NCBI GenBank assembly: GCA_017622845.1 | Contig: JAGAQJ010000016.1 | Location: 1-64,000 of the forward strand | DNA: 64,000 nucleotides | Reading direction: 5' to 3' | Source of the DNA: Lachnospiraceae bacterium | GTDB lineage: Bacteria > Bacillota > Clostridia > Lachnospirales > Lachnospiraceae | Shown here: piece after piece, positions 35,170-44,281 of the stretch | How positions within the stretch are numbered: the first letter of the stretch is position 1 | How the letters are laid out: each line of letters starts with the position of its first letter | Notes under the pieces: model-generated | What the model was told of the DNA's origin: nothing | What the model saw: only the letters and a program-made list of their open reading frames with translations | Databases searched by the model: none | Made by a program: the position numbers and the translations under genes

Positions 35170-36519
35170 TTACAGCATCACATTTTGTATCAGCTCCGCC
35201 AGTTCCTTTGCTTCCTTTTCTATTAAGGCCTGATCCTTTCCCTCAATCATAACTCTTACAAGGGGTTCTGTACCTGATGGTCTGATCAGGACTCTGCCCT
35301 CGCCTGCAAATTTCGCGCTGACACGCTCAATTGCCTCAGCAATCTCCGCATATTCCATGTAGCTGTCCTTTTTATGATTCGGAACTTTAGCTCCTACAAG
35401 TGCCTGCGGAAGCACCGTCATAATGGTTGCAAGCTCTGAGAGCGACTTGCCTGTTTCAACCATTACCTGTAAAAGATGAAGTGCACTGAGCAGTCCGTCT
35501 CCTGTTGTATTTTCGTCAAGGAAAATAATATGCCCTGACTGCTCGCCGCCGAGGTTTGCACCAAGCTCAAGCATACGCTCCAGCACGTAGCGGTCTCCTA
35601 CCTTTGTCTGTTCTATATGAATGCCATTTTCCTTTCCCATAAGGAAGAAGCCAAGATTGCTCATTACAGTGGCAACGATGGTATTATCCTTCAGCGTCCC
35701 CTTGGACTTCATGTGATTTCCGATAATCGCCATAATCACATCTCCGTCAATCTGACTGCCGTTCTCATCAACCGCAAGCAGCCTGTCCGCATCTCCGTCG
35801 AATGCCAGTCCCACATTTGCCTTCTCGTATACAACTCTTGCCTGAAGCTCGCCCATATGCGTAGAACCGCAGTTGGCATTAATATTTGTTCCGTCAGGAT
35901 TGTTGTGAATTGCAACAATATCTGCTCCAAGCTCTTTGAGCGTCTCCACGGAGGTATAGAAGGAAGCCCCTTCTGCACAGTCCACGACAATCCGCATTCC
36001 GCTCAAATCAACAGGAACAGCCTTCACTGCATGATTGATATACTCCTCTCTGGCATCTGTGCGGTATTTAATTTTGCCTACGCTTGGTCCTGTCGGGAAC
36101 TGAACATCTTTCATGCCGCTCTTAATCAGCTCCTCAATCTCATCTTCCAATGCGTCAGGAAGCTTAAAACCGTTTCCGTCAAAAAATTTAATGCCGTTAA
36201 ATTCTACCGGATTGTGTGAAGCTGAGATGACAACTCCCGCATCCACTCTGTACTTTTTGGTCAGATACGCGATTGCCGGTGTCGGAATTACTCCCACGTA
36301 GACTACATTTGCGCCGACCGAGCAGGCGCCTGCCATCAGCGCATTTGCCAGCATATCGCCTGATATGCGGGTATCACAGCCTACCATAATCGTAGGCTTA
36401 TGTGCCTTCTCCTTTGACAAAACATAAGCTCCTGCCTGACCAAGCTGCATTGCAAGCAGCGGCGTCAGCTCATCATTTGCAACACCTCTCACGCCATCTG
36501 TTCCAAATAATCTAGCCAT
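35170..36519 (-). CDS. glmM: Phosphoglucosamine mutase
   Basis: 449 residues, standard length. It converts glucosamine-6-phosphate to glucosamine-1-phosphate for UDP-GlcNAc and peptidoglycan. Seen: ARLFGTDGVRGVAN at the N-terminus, VISASHNPVEFNGIKFF with the phosphoserine site, GLAFDGDADRLLAVDENG metal-binding loop, and RPSGTEPLVRVMIEG at the C-terminus. It follows cdaR, forming the conserved cdaA-cdaR-glmM arrangement. In several Firmicutes GlmM binds and inhibits CdaA. Confidence 0.98.
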   Translation of the reverse strand: MARLFGTDGVRGVANDELTPLLAMQLGQAGAYVLSKEKAHKPTIMVGCDTRISGDMLANALMAGACSVGANVVYVGVIPTPAIAYLTKKYRVDAGVVISASHNPVEFNGIKFFDGNGFKLPDALEDEIEELIKSGMKDVQFPTGPSVGKIKYRTDAREEYINHAVKAVPVDLSGMRIVVDCAEGASFYTSVETLKELGADIVAIHNNPDGTNINANCGSTHMGELQARVVYEKANVGLAFDGDADRLLAVDENGSQIDGDVIMAIIGNHMKSKGTLKDNTIVATVMSNLGFFLMGKENGIHIEQTKVGDRYVLERMLELGANLGGEQSGHIIFLDENTTGDGLLSALHLLQVMVETGKSLSELATIMTVLPQALVGAKVPNHKKDSYMEYAEIAEAIERVSAKFAGEGRVLIRPSGTEPLVRVMIEGKDQALIEKEAKELAELIQNVML

Positions 36520-36626
36520 CTTTCTAATCCTCCAAAACTTCTTAAAATAAATCCTTTTGATTCACTGTCCGCAGTCAGGAATGTCCCGAAAGCAGACAGG
36601 ATACCCTGCTGCCCTAAACAGTAAAG

Positions 36627-37949
36627 TTAGTGCGCTTCATCGTCCTCCTCCGCAATATCTGCGAGTTCGACTGTCATTTTATAATCTTCCCCGAGCGTCA
36701 CATTGTCCGGAAGATTAAATGTAATCGTGCCGGAATAGCTTCCTGCACTCCACTCCTCAAGATTCAGGTCTTCAAGAATCATATTCATATCAACAACACC
36801 AATGACATCCTCAGCCTGTACAGCATCTACAGCCTCCTGTGTGCCTGTTATCCTAATCGTATAATAATCTCTGTCTGCTGCTTCCCTGAGTGTCACTTCA
36901 AAATTACCAGGCTTATTTCCGGCTGCAAAATTCTTCGCCGGAACCTCAAGCTCTTTTGTGACAAGCCGTTCAATTCCCACGGTTACGCTGACATTGCCGT
37001 TAAAGCTGCTGTCTGCAAACTGTGTGCCGCTTGGCAGATACTTTTTGATATTAATGATGTTCGTTACGCTTTCTGTCCTGTCTGCCACGCTCAAGGCTGC
37101 ATCCGATACCGTAATTCTCGTGACATTATCCAAAACGCTCTTTCTTCCTGCAATCAATATCGTCTCCGGAACACTTACGATCTCTTCACTTACAACATAT
37201 CCCTCAGCAGGCTCATCGGGAATCACAAAACTCAGAGGCACCTCTTTCGTCGCAAAAATGGATACTGCCACATTGACTGTAGAAATATTCATCTTGATAG
37301 AGCTGCTTCGAATCTCATTGTTGTCCGCATCATAAAGCTTAAGCTCCACGCTCGTATTAATATCGGAAGAATAGCCGTCAATATTTGCAACTGCATCAAC
37401 ATGATCGATCTGATTGATCAGTGACTCCGGTCCGGAAAGCCGCACAATATTCTGACTGGTGCTTACATTGCCGACCACATAGCCATCCGCCGGCTCACCC
37501 GAAGTAGAAGTGCTGATAATCATCTGAACCCTCTTCATATCCTCTATGGAGAGCTTCACATTGTCAATATTGGTCCGAAACTCCAGCTCTGAGTTGTTGC
37601 GCGTACTCGATACCTCAATTCCCACTGTATTCATAAAAGTAAGCTCAGACATATCTGCAACTGCCTTAATATCATCTTTCGTAATATAATCCAAAACAGA
37701 ACGCTTTCCAACGACTGTAACATTGACAACATTGGTGCCATCCAGTACTTCGTACACCTTGCCTTCACTTGTTATCATGTCGTCATTGATAATTTCAACC
37801 GGTATATTATTAAAAGGTTTCGTTTCCATAGGATCTGTAATATTATTTACGACGAACCACAATCCGCACGATACGACGACAGCCAGAAATTTTAATCCGA
37901 AATTATTGGAAATCATTCCAACTGTCTTTTTCAACATACTATTTTTCAT
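36627..37949 (-). CDS. cdaR: CdaA regulator with YbbR domains
   Basis: 440 residues. One N-terminal membrane span (NFGLKFLAVVVSCGLWFVVNN), then about four extracytoplasmic YbbR domains of roughly 80 residues each, seen by the recurring VSVTVGIERL/VNVTVVGKR-type strands and GxxxxLD patterns. The protein regulates the diadenylate cyclase CdaA at the membrane. Its start overlaps the end of cdaA by 11 bases. The last 30 residues are acidic (ADIAEEDDEAH). Confidence 0.93.
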   Translation of the reverse strand: MKNSMLKKTVGMISNNFGLKFLAVVVSCGLWFVVNNITDPMETKPFNNIPVEIINDDMITSEGKVYEVLDGTNVVNVTVVGKRSVLDYITKDDIKAVADMSELTFMNTVGIEVSSTRNNSELEFRTNIDNVKLSIEDMKRVQMIISTSTSGEPADGYVVGNVSTSQNIVRLSGPESLINQIDHVDAVANIDGYSSDINTSVELKLYDADNNEIRSSSIKMNISTVNVAVSIFATKEVPLSFVIPDEPAEGYVVSEEIVSVPETILIAGRKSVLDNVTRITVSDAALSVADRTESVTNIINIKKYLPSGTQFADSSFNGNVSVTVGIERLVTKELEVPAKNFAAGNKPGNFEVTLREAADRDYYTIRITGTQEAVDAVQAEDVIGVVDMNMILEDLNLEEWSAGSYSGTITFNLPDNVTLGEDYKMTVELADIAEEDDEAH

Positions 37950-38808
37950 CCTTAGCCCTACCTTTCCAGAGCCTGCGCTTCTTTTCCTCCACTTCCTTAT
38001 TCTGTATCATATGGAGCTTCTCCTTAAGCCCGTTCGCGTCAAGATTGCGGTACAATTTTCCCTCGTAAGTGACACTGACATTTCCGGTCTCCTCAGAAAC
38101 GATAATGGTCAGCGCATCTGTCACCTCAGAGATGCCGACGCCTGCACGATGTCTCGTACCAAGCTCCTTGCTGATTTCCATATTATCGGACAGCGGCAGA
38201 TAGCAGGTTGCCGATACCACCCTGTTTCCGCGGATAATCACTGCTCCATCGTGAAGCGGTGTATTATGTTCAAAAATATTAATCAACAGCTGGCTTGAAA
38301 TCAATCCGTCTACTTCAATGCCTGTTCTTTCGTATTCCGTGAGCAGTACATTCTGCTCGATAACTATGAGCGCGCCCGTCTTTACCTTGCCCATCTCAAA
38401 GCTTGCCTTCACCAGATCATTTACTGTTTTATCGGAAAAGCGCTCACCTGCCGGCTTCTCAAAGGAAACGAAATCCGTAATAAAACTTTTACGCCCCAGC
38501 TCTTCCAGAGCGCGCCTCAGCTCCGGCTGCAGGATAACAATCACTGCAATCACCGCCAGACTCAGCACATTTTCCACAATCCACATGATTGTATTCATAT
38601 GGAAAACAATCGCAAGCAAAATAAACACCAGGATAATAATGATTCCTTTCATAAGGAGCCATACCTTTGTGTGCTTTACCCATACCATAATATGATACAG
38701 CAAAAAGGATATAATGAGAACCTCCACTATATCCTCCCACCTGATGTTCAAACTATGCAAAGACAAAGTCGCAAAATATGAATTTAAGCGAGCAAGAAAC
38801 ATATCCAT
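37939..38808 (-). CDS. cdaA: Diadenylate cyclase CdaA
   Basis: 289 residues. Three membrane spans within residues 20-95, then the DAC domain with HDGAVIIRGNRVVSATCYLPLSD (DGA motif) and LGTRHRAGVGISEVTDALTIIVSEE (RHR motif), both intact. It makes cyclic-di-AMP from two ATP, controlling potassium and cell-wall homeostasis. ATG 38808 has GAGGG six bases before. Upstream lie two membrane proteins of unknown function, downstream cdaR and glmM. Confidence 0.97.
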   Translation of the reverse strand: MDMFLARLNSYFATLSLHSLNIRWEDIVEVLIISFLLYHIMVWVKHTKVWLLMKGIIIILVFILLAIVFHMNTIMWIVENVLSLAVIAVIVILQPELRRALEELGRKSFITDFVSFEKPAGERFSDKTVNDLVKASFEMGKVKTGALIVIEQNVLLTEYERTGIEVDGLISSQLLINIFEHNTPLHDGAVIIRGNRVVSATCYLPLSDNMEISKELGTRHRAGVGISEVTDALTIIVSEETGNVSVTYEGKLYRNLDANGLKEKLHMIQNKEVEEKKRRLWKGRAKDEK

Positions 38809-38810
38809 TT

Positions 38811-39770
38811 CTATCTATCCCTCTTCTGCTGTCTAACTGCTTTTTCAGGTACTCTTATCGTTTTTACTCTTTTCTGCGGAGCTGACACCGTATTCTTTGG
38901 AACAGCTTTTACATAATAATAGTACTCATCATCTTCAAACTGCACAAATTCCGTGCGGGAATAATCCACATTGAAAGCAAAAAACTCAAGTATCTTTGCC
39001 AGTAAAACTGATACAACACTTCCAACAATAACGCCTAAAATGGAGCTGTTGGTACTATACATCAAATCTCCAAACAATAAAACCAGCACATCAAGAAGCG
39101 CTCCGGTAATCATCGCAATCGTCCATGCATAATCAACGTTGAGCCTTCTGATTAAATATACTACAATCAGCGTAGCCACAAATGCAGCAATTGTCACAAA
39201 CATTGCCGTATTTCCAAGCATGCCGTCAATGACATACCGGAACTTCTCCAAAGCGCCGTCCTCTTCGAAGGTACTCAGAACAGAGGCGCTGTCTGTCATA
39301 TACTTGATTGTATAATACACCACCGTCCCGCTTGCCACGGAAATTGCCGAGACCGGGGTTCCGACCAGACCCATTGCAATAGGCATGACATACGGAATCT
39401 TCAACATAAAGCAAAGCGGTGTGAGCAGTACGGCAATCGTATCCTTCGGCGAAAATCGAAAATAAAGGATAAACAGCAGCAGAAATACTGCCAGCGCAAC
39501 AACCGCACATTCCAGCGAAAACTTGTAAAGATGCCCTAATGTCACTGCGGCTGCCATCACCACGATGAAATTCATCGGCAAAAATGAACACATCAGCGCC
39601 AACACCAGCACCACTGCAATATTTTTCAGCTCACTCATATAGCCGATGCTGCTGTTAATCATAATCAGGGTCATCAGCGCCAGCAGAAACTTGAATACCG
39701 GCGTAATGTACAATTCATACTTGCCATAAAATTTTTTTAACTGTTCCCTAAAAACCAAAAGGCTTGTCAT
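38811..39770 (-). CDS. Conserved polytopic membrane protein of unknown function
   Basis: About 319 residues. The first 265 carry about eight to ten hydrophobic spans; the C-terminal 55 residues are soluble, starting acidic and tyrosine-rich (FEDDEYYYYVKAVP) and ending basic (KRVKTIRVPEKAVRQQKRDR). No family motif is recognised. The start is ATG 39770 with GAGAGG eight bases before; the extra upstream reading is not convincing. It sits 2 bases before cdaA, so it is probably cotranscribed and could have a link to cyclic-di-AMP or envelope function, which is inference from position only. Confidence 0.8.
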   Translation of the reverse strand: MTSLLVFREQLKKFYGKYELYITPVFKFLLALMTLIMINSSIGYMSELKNIAVVLVLALMCSFLPMNFIVVMAAAVTLGHLYKFSLECAVVALAVFLLLFILYFRFSPKDTIAVLLTPLCFMLKIPYVMPIAMGLVGTPVSAISVASGTVVYYTIKYMTDSASVLSTFEEDGALEKFRYVIDGMLGNTAMFVTIAAFVATLIVVYLIRRLNVDYAWTIAMITGALLDVLVLLFGDLMYSTNSSILGVIVGSVVSVLLAKILEFFAFNVDYSRTEFVQFEDDEYYYYVKAVPKNTVSAPQKRVKTIRVPEKAVRQQKRDR

Positions 39771-39783
39771 AATGATTTCCTCT

Positions 39784-40194
39784 CTAATTGTCTCTCTGCT
39801 TCTTATTCTCTCTTTCATAAAGATAAGCAAGCTTTTTGAGATTATTATAATATATTTTCAGGCTTTTTCTCGCCTTTGTATATCTGTAGGTATAAACTCC
39901 ATAAGAAATAAGCGCATATACTACCACAAAGATCAGATAATCAATAATAACTGACTTCCCAAATGCAAGCAGATCCATCTTGTAGATATCTGCCATAAAT
40001 ACTTCAAAATCATAAAAAACATACATTGCAAAAATAATAACAAATGCAATGGTTGCGCTGATGATGGACTTAATGACCTGCAGACCTATATAATCGCCTC
40101 GGAAATAACTCCCGATTGCCTTATTTTTCCTGCCTTCGTTTTCCTCGTAGCATGCCATTTTAGTCATTAATTTGATTCTTTCTTCATTTAACAT
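39784..40194 (-). CDS. Small membrane protein of unknown function
   Basis: 136 residues with two clear membrane spans (about residues 43-62 and 84-105) between basic, charged cytoplasmic ends (MLNEERIKLMTKMACYEENE, ending YERENKKQRDN). The C-terminal region looks helical. ATG 40194 has AAAGGA nine bases before. It lies between the YvyF-like gene (27-base gap) and the polytopic membrane protein (13-base gap), in one operon with both. I do not recognise the family. Confidence 0.78.
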   Translation of the reverse strand: MLNEERIKLMTKMACYEENEGRKNKAIGSYFRGDYIGLQVIKSIISATIAFVIIFAMYVFYDFEVFMADIYKMDLLAFGKSVIIDYLIFVVVYALISYGVYTYRYTKARKSLKIYYNNLKKLAYLYERENKKQRDN

Positions 40195-40221
40195 AAATCT
40201 TTTCCTTTAAGAAATCTGCCT

Positions 40222-40632
40222 CTACCTGTCTAAGAAACGCATCTTATTTTCTGTTGACTGTACCCTTTTGCGCTCCTCAACGACAAGCTTGGGCTTCTCT
40301 ATCGCACTGGCAAGATTGTTCGCCATCTCTCTTTTGCATTTCTCACAATACTTTCCTGATTGAATCATGGTTCCGCAGTTCTCACAGGGAAGCTTAACCG
40401 GAGAATCCGCCGTAAATTCAAGACGCTCCTCCCTAATCCACTGCTGAATCTGCGTCGGCTCCACATCGCACGCCTCTGACACTTCCTTAATATCCGCCAT
40501 GTGATGATCACGGATATATTTCTTTACACTCTGAAATGTTTCCTCAAGCTTTTCCCTGCAGGCCGGACAAATCGGTTTTCCTGATATGTGATTAAAAAGT
40601 TTTCCGCATTTTTTGCAATTTCTTACATTCAT
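40222..40632 (-). CDS. yvyF: YvyF-like flagellar operon protein
   Basis: 136 residues. Two zinc-ribbon-like CxxC pairs at the N-terminus (CKKCGKLF and ICPACREKL) and a second set at CENCG and YCEKCKREM, enclosing a MerR-like helix-turn-helix (ADIKEVSEACDVEPTQIQQW). This order matches the TIGR03826/YvyF family encoded beside flagellar genes. ATG 40632 with GGAGGG seven bases before was chosen over the longer reading. In B. subtilis, yvyF follows comFC, and here comF is directly upstream, which supports the call. Role: unproven regulator linked to flagella. Confidence 0.85.
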   Translation of the reverse strand: MNVRNCKKCGKLFNHISGKPICPACREKLEETFQSVKKYIRDHHMADIKEVSEACDVEPTQIQQWIREERLEFTADSPVKLPCENCGTMIQSGKYCEKCKREMANNLASAIEKPKLVVEERKRVQSTENKMRFLDR

Positions 40633-40700
40633 TGATATTCCCTCCGTTACATCATTTCTTGTTTTCTCTTCCACGTCTATGTATCCTGCGTGCTGCCGCG

Positions 40701-41432
40701 CTACATCCCTTCCCCGATGCAGAGTGTTATAAAATAAACCGCCTCCGCACCATGCCGCTTCAATTCCAAAGCAACTGCATCCAATGTACTGCCTGTTGTA
40801 TAGATGTCATCAACAAGGATAGTCTTATTTAATTTTACAACATCTGAGCTGATATGGAAAGCTTTTTTCAAATTATTTTGTCTTTCCTGGATATTAAGCT
40901 CCTTCTGGGGCACTGTTTTCTTTACTCTTTTGACAAGCCTGTCATACATTGGAATTCCCGTAAGCCGCGACAGCTCTGCCGCAATCAGCGCGGACTGATT
41001 ATATCCTCTGCTTCTGAGCCTTGACGCATGCACCGGAACGGGCACAATGGAATCCGCTCCCATCAGCTCCAAGGCATCCTTAAGCCTTTCGGCAATATCG
41101 CCTGCATAAAATTCCGCATATTCGCACCGACCCTTGTACTTAAACCGGTAAATACTTTTTCTCATGCTCTGATAATCATACAGTGCATAGCCGTAATCAA
41201 AAACATGCTTCCTGCGCATGCAGTCGCCGCAGAGGAAAGCGGCATCGTCCGAAAGCTGTTTTCCGCATCTGCGGCAACGCGGCTCCTGAATGTACTGCGG
41301 CTTTGCTTTGCAGCAGCTGCAGATGCTTCCCTCACCCACCGGAACAATGTCATCACATACCGGGCATCTTCGGGGAAACAAAATATTCAGGATTCCCTCC
41401 TTTAATCCCGGTTTTCGTTCATAATCTCGCAT
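40701..41432 (-). CDS. comFC: ComF family amidophosphoribosyltransferase-like protein
   Basis: 243 residues. N-terminal zinc finger with CPVCDDIV, CSCCKAK, CRRCGKQ and CGDCMRR, then a phosphoribosyltransferase domain with VPVPVHASRLRSRGYNQSALIA and the PRPP loop ILVDDIYTTGSTLDAVAL. The family is needed for DNA uptake in competent bacteria. The start overlaps the recD2 end by 31 bases; AAAGGA lies seven bases before ATG 41432. No ComFA helicase is adjacent, unlike in Bacillus. Confidence 0.92.
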   Translation of the reverse strand: MRDYERKPGLKEGILNILFPRRCPVCDDIVPVGEGSICSCCKAKPQYIQEPRCRRCGKQLSDDAAFLCGDCMRRKHVFDYGYALYDYQSMRKSIYRFKYKGRCEYAEFYAGDIAERLKDALELMGADSIVPVPVHASRLRSRGYNQSALIAAELSRLTGIPMYDRLVKRVKKTVPQKELNIQERQNNLKKAFHISSDVVKLNKTILVDDIYTTGSTLDAVALELKRHGAEAVYFITLCIGEGM

Positions 41433-43675
41433 ATTCTATCCTTTAATCCTGTATATCGTTTCTGTTCGCTTTCATTTGCAATCATCTGATTCACTGTCTG
41501 TCTGCTTCCAAGTATGGTTACGCAGCTTTTGGCTCTTGTGACTCCCGTATACAAGAGATTCCTGTTCAACAGCATACGCGGTCCTGTCAGCAGCGGCATG
41601 ATTACTGCCGGATACTCGCTTCCCTGCGATTTATGAATAGTAATGGCATATGCAAGCTCTATTTCATCAAGTCCGGTGACAGGATAAGTAACCCGTCTTT
41701 GGTCATCATATTCCACCACAACCGTTTTCGCTGTCTCATTAATCTCTTTTATCATTCCCACATCGCCGTTAAATACACCTTGTCCGCTGTCGACGGCAAT
41801 TCCGTACTTACTGACAATCTCCCACTCAAGCTGATAATTATTTTTAATCTGCATTACCTTATCGCCAAGGCGGAAGACTCCGTCTCCATGTCCCAGCTCA
41901 AGCTTTTCCGGCGAAGGCGGATTAAGATATTGCTGTAAAATCTGATTCAGCGTCTCCACGCCAAGCGCACCCTTGCGCATCGGCGTAAGCACCTGTACAT
42001 CATACATGCCTGCATGCACATACTTTGGGAGCTTTTCGGTTATCAGCAGAATCATATGCTTATAAATGACATTTACATTATCCCTCTCCAGGAAGAAAAA
42101 ATCCCTGCTTTTATTGTCAAGCCTGATTTCCTTTCCCTCATTAATGCGGTGTGCATTCACAACGATATCGCTCTCGCCCGCCTGTCTGAAAATCTTTGAC
42201 AGCACAACAGAAGCAATCTGTCCGCTCTCCATCAAATCCTTTAAAACCTGTCCCGGACCCACAGAAGGAAGCTGATTGCGGTCCCCGACCATCACAAGTC
42301 TCGTTCCGGGCGCAACCGCCTTTAATAACGACTGAAACAGATGGATATCCACCATCGACATTTCATCAATAATTACGACATCTGCTTCCAGCGGATTCAG
42401 CTCGTTTTTTTCAAAATGTACGGCTGATGATGTCTTATCGTCATCCGAAACCGCACCGTTCAATTCCAAAAGCCTGTGTATCGTCTTTGCCTCAAAGCCG
42501 GTCGCCTCCGTCATGCGTTTCGCCGCCCTTCCGGTAGGCGCCGCAAGGAAGATATCCATGCCTTCCTCCTCAAAATAGCGGATAATCATATTGATTGTTG
42601 TCGTTTTTCCGGTTCCCGGTCCTCCCGACAAGATAAATATGCCATTCTGTACTGCCTCCATGACTGCCTGTCTTTGGAGCGCATCCAATTCCATATGGCT
42701 GATTTCCTCAAGTTTTCTAATCTTTTTTTCCAGCCGTTCCATCTCGACCTTTGTAAAGCGGTCCGCTCCGTCAAATGCCTGCTGAAGTTCATATAACATT
42801 CTGGCGCAGTTCAGCTCCGCATAATAAAAGCTCATGCCATAAATGCACTTCATCTTCGTCTTGTCTTCCAGCTCTTTTTCCTTGATAACAAGCTTTTTAT
42901 CTATGGCAAGGTTTGCAATCTGCGGCTGTATCTGTTCCGGCGTCAGCTCAAGCATTGCTGCCGCCTTCTCAAGCAGCAGCTCTTCCGGCAGAAATACGTG
43001 ACCGTCCGTTCCTGCCTGCAGCAATGTATACAGGATACCGCTCCTGATCCTGTAATCCGAATCCGTATGGATGCCGATTTTGGATGCAATCTCATCTGCA
43101 ATGCGAAATCCGATTCCTGATACATCCTCCGCAAGCTTGTAGGGATTTTCCTGCATAACCTTATATAACCCCATACCATACTGCTTATAGATTTTAAGCG
43201 CCAACGTATTCGAAATACCATATTTCTGCAGAAAAATCATCGCTTCGCGGACATCCTTTTTCTCCTCAACCTGCTCTGCAATTTCCCTTGCTTTTTTTTC
43301 ACTGATTCCCTTAATCTCCGCAAGCCTGTGCGGCTCCTCCTCGATAATCCGAAAAGTCTCATCCCCAAAATGTCTCACAATGCGCGCAGCTAATGCAGCG
43401 CCCACGCCCTTTATCGCACCGGAGCCAAGGTAACGCTCCACTGCCACTCTGTCCTCCGGCGCTACCACCTGAAAACGCTCCACCTTAAACTGTGTCCCAT
43501 AGACTGCATGCTCCACGTAAGTTCCCTGAGCTTCGATACACTCTCCCTCATCCAGATTCATAAAAATGCCAGTACAGGTAATCTCCATTTCCTCTGCCAT
43601 CAGGTTCATCACCCCATAGCCATTCTGGGGATTTTTGTATATAAAATGCTGGACAAAACCCTTTAGTGTATCCAA
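41402..43675 (-). CDS. recD2: RecD2-type ATP-dependent DNA helicase
   Basis: 757 residues, the RecD2 length. The N-terminal half has helix-hairpin-helix repeats (GSGAIKGVGAALAARIVRHFG and GISEKKAREIAEQ), followed by superfamily 1 motifs: Walker A LSGGPGTGKTTTI, DEMSMVDIHLF (motif II), GDRNQLPSVGPGQVLKDL (III) and AYAITIHKSQGSEYP (C-terminal). RecD2 works in DNA repair outside RecBCD. The start is TTG 43675, with TAGGAGG nine bases before. It is the first gene after the flagellar terminator at 43711-43745. Confidence 0.95.
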   Translation of the reverse strand: MDTLKGFVQHFIYKNPQNGYGVMNLMAEEMEITCTGIFMNLDEGECIEAQGTYVEHAVYGTQFKVERFQVVAPEDRVAVERYLGSGAIKGVGAALAARIVRHFGDETFRIIEEEPHRLAEIKGISEKKAREIAEQVEEKKDVREAMIFLQKYGISNTLALKIYKQYGMGLYKVMQENPYKLAEDVSGIGFRIADEIASKIGIHTDSDYRIRSGILYTLLQAGTDGHVFLPEELLLEKAAAMLELTPEQIQPQIANLAIDKKLVIKEKELEDKTKMKCIYGMSFYYAELNCARMLYELQQAFDGADRFTKVEMERLEKKIRKLEEISHMELDALQRQAVMEAVQNGIFILSGGPGTGKTTTINMIIRYFEEEGMDIFLAAPTGRAAKRMTEATGFEAKTIHRLLELNGAVSDDDKTSSAVHFEKNELNPLEADVVIIDEMSMVDIHLFQSLLKAVAPGTRLVMVGDRNQLPSVGPGQVLKDLMESGQIASVVLSKIFRQAGESDIVVNAHRINEGKEIRLDNKSRDFFFLERDNVNVIYKHMILLITEKLPKYVHAGMYDVQVLTPMRKGALGVETLNQILQQYLNPPSPEKLELGHGDGVFRLGDKVMQIKNNYQLEWEIVSKYGIAVDSGQGVFNGDVGMIKEINETAKTVVVEYDDQRRVTYPVTGLDEIELAYAITIHKSQGSEYPAVIMPLLTGPRMLLNRNLLYTGVTRAKSCVTILGSRQTVNQMIANESEQKRYTGLKDRICEIMNENRD

Positions 43676-43710
43676 GATAAAACCTCCTAAAAAAAATTTT
43701 TACATTGTAT

Positions 43711-43745
43711 AAAAAAGCCGACCTGTTGTCTCCAAAGGTCGGCTG
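43711..43745 (-). terminator. Intrinsic terminator of the flagellar rod operon
   Basis: AGCCGACCT (43717-43725) pairs with AGGTCGGCT (43737-43745). On the minus strand the stem runs into a TTTTTTATA tract. It lies 6 bases after the flgJ-like stop. Confidence 0.9.
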
Positions 43746-43750
43746 CATTT

Positions 43751-44140
43751 CTATTCCTCCAAAACGTCCTCCGGCTGTGTCACACCAATGCCGTAATTTC
43801 GCTTCATCTGTTCATAAAGGGTATTTGCCAGGCCCAGACCCTCTCCGGCAGTGACCTCACTGCACAGCTCCTGAACCGCAAAATCCTTAAAATAATCTAC
43901 CATTTTTGACGCATATCCATCTTCGTCATCATCCGAGAAAACCTTTGTCGTTTTCATCATCGCTTCAAATACCTGTTCTACAAAGTATGACTCAAACTCC
44001 TTGCAGGCTGATTTCAATTCATCTTCGTCTGCTGATACGCTGCTGCTCTCAAGCCTGCTTTGAAGCGCCGTTGTCCTGTTTCCCGATGCCTGACTTGTCA
44101 TATAATCCGCATATACGGAACCCACTCCTCCAATATCCAT
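43751..44140 (-). CDS. flgJ: FlgJ-type rod-binding protein
   Basis: 129 residues. Corresponds to the N-terminal rod-binding domain of FlgJ: ACKEFESYFVEQVFEAMMKTT, then KMVDYFKDFAVQELCSEVTAGEGLGLANTLYEQMKRN, the family-typical region (FxxxLxxxxG(L/I)A). The peptidoglycan hydrolase domain found in proteobacterial FlgJ is missing, normal in Firmicutes. ATG 44140 has GGAGG eight bases before, while the upstream reading looks non-coding. It closes the flagellar operon. Confidence 0.88.
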   Translation of the reverse strand: MDIGGVGSVYADYMTSQASGNRTTALQSRLESSSVSADEDELKSACKEFESYFVEQVFEAMMKTTKVFSDDDEDGYASKMVDYFKDFAVQELCSEVTAGEGLGLANTLYEQMKRNYGIGVTQPEDVLEE

Positions 44141-44281
44141 ATCACTTGCCTCCATTTTCTCTGCTTTTTCCCAAATCATGGAATTTCTGCACCAATGTAC
44201 TGACACGTTCTTATTCAGACTAACAGCACAGAAAAACAAAATATCCAACACTGTCAGTTCAGAAATGAGGGTACCAATACA

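Noticed and set aside
35617-36219. 200-residue plus-strand frame opposite glmM
   Set aside because: Shadow of a highly conserved gene.
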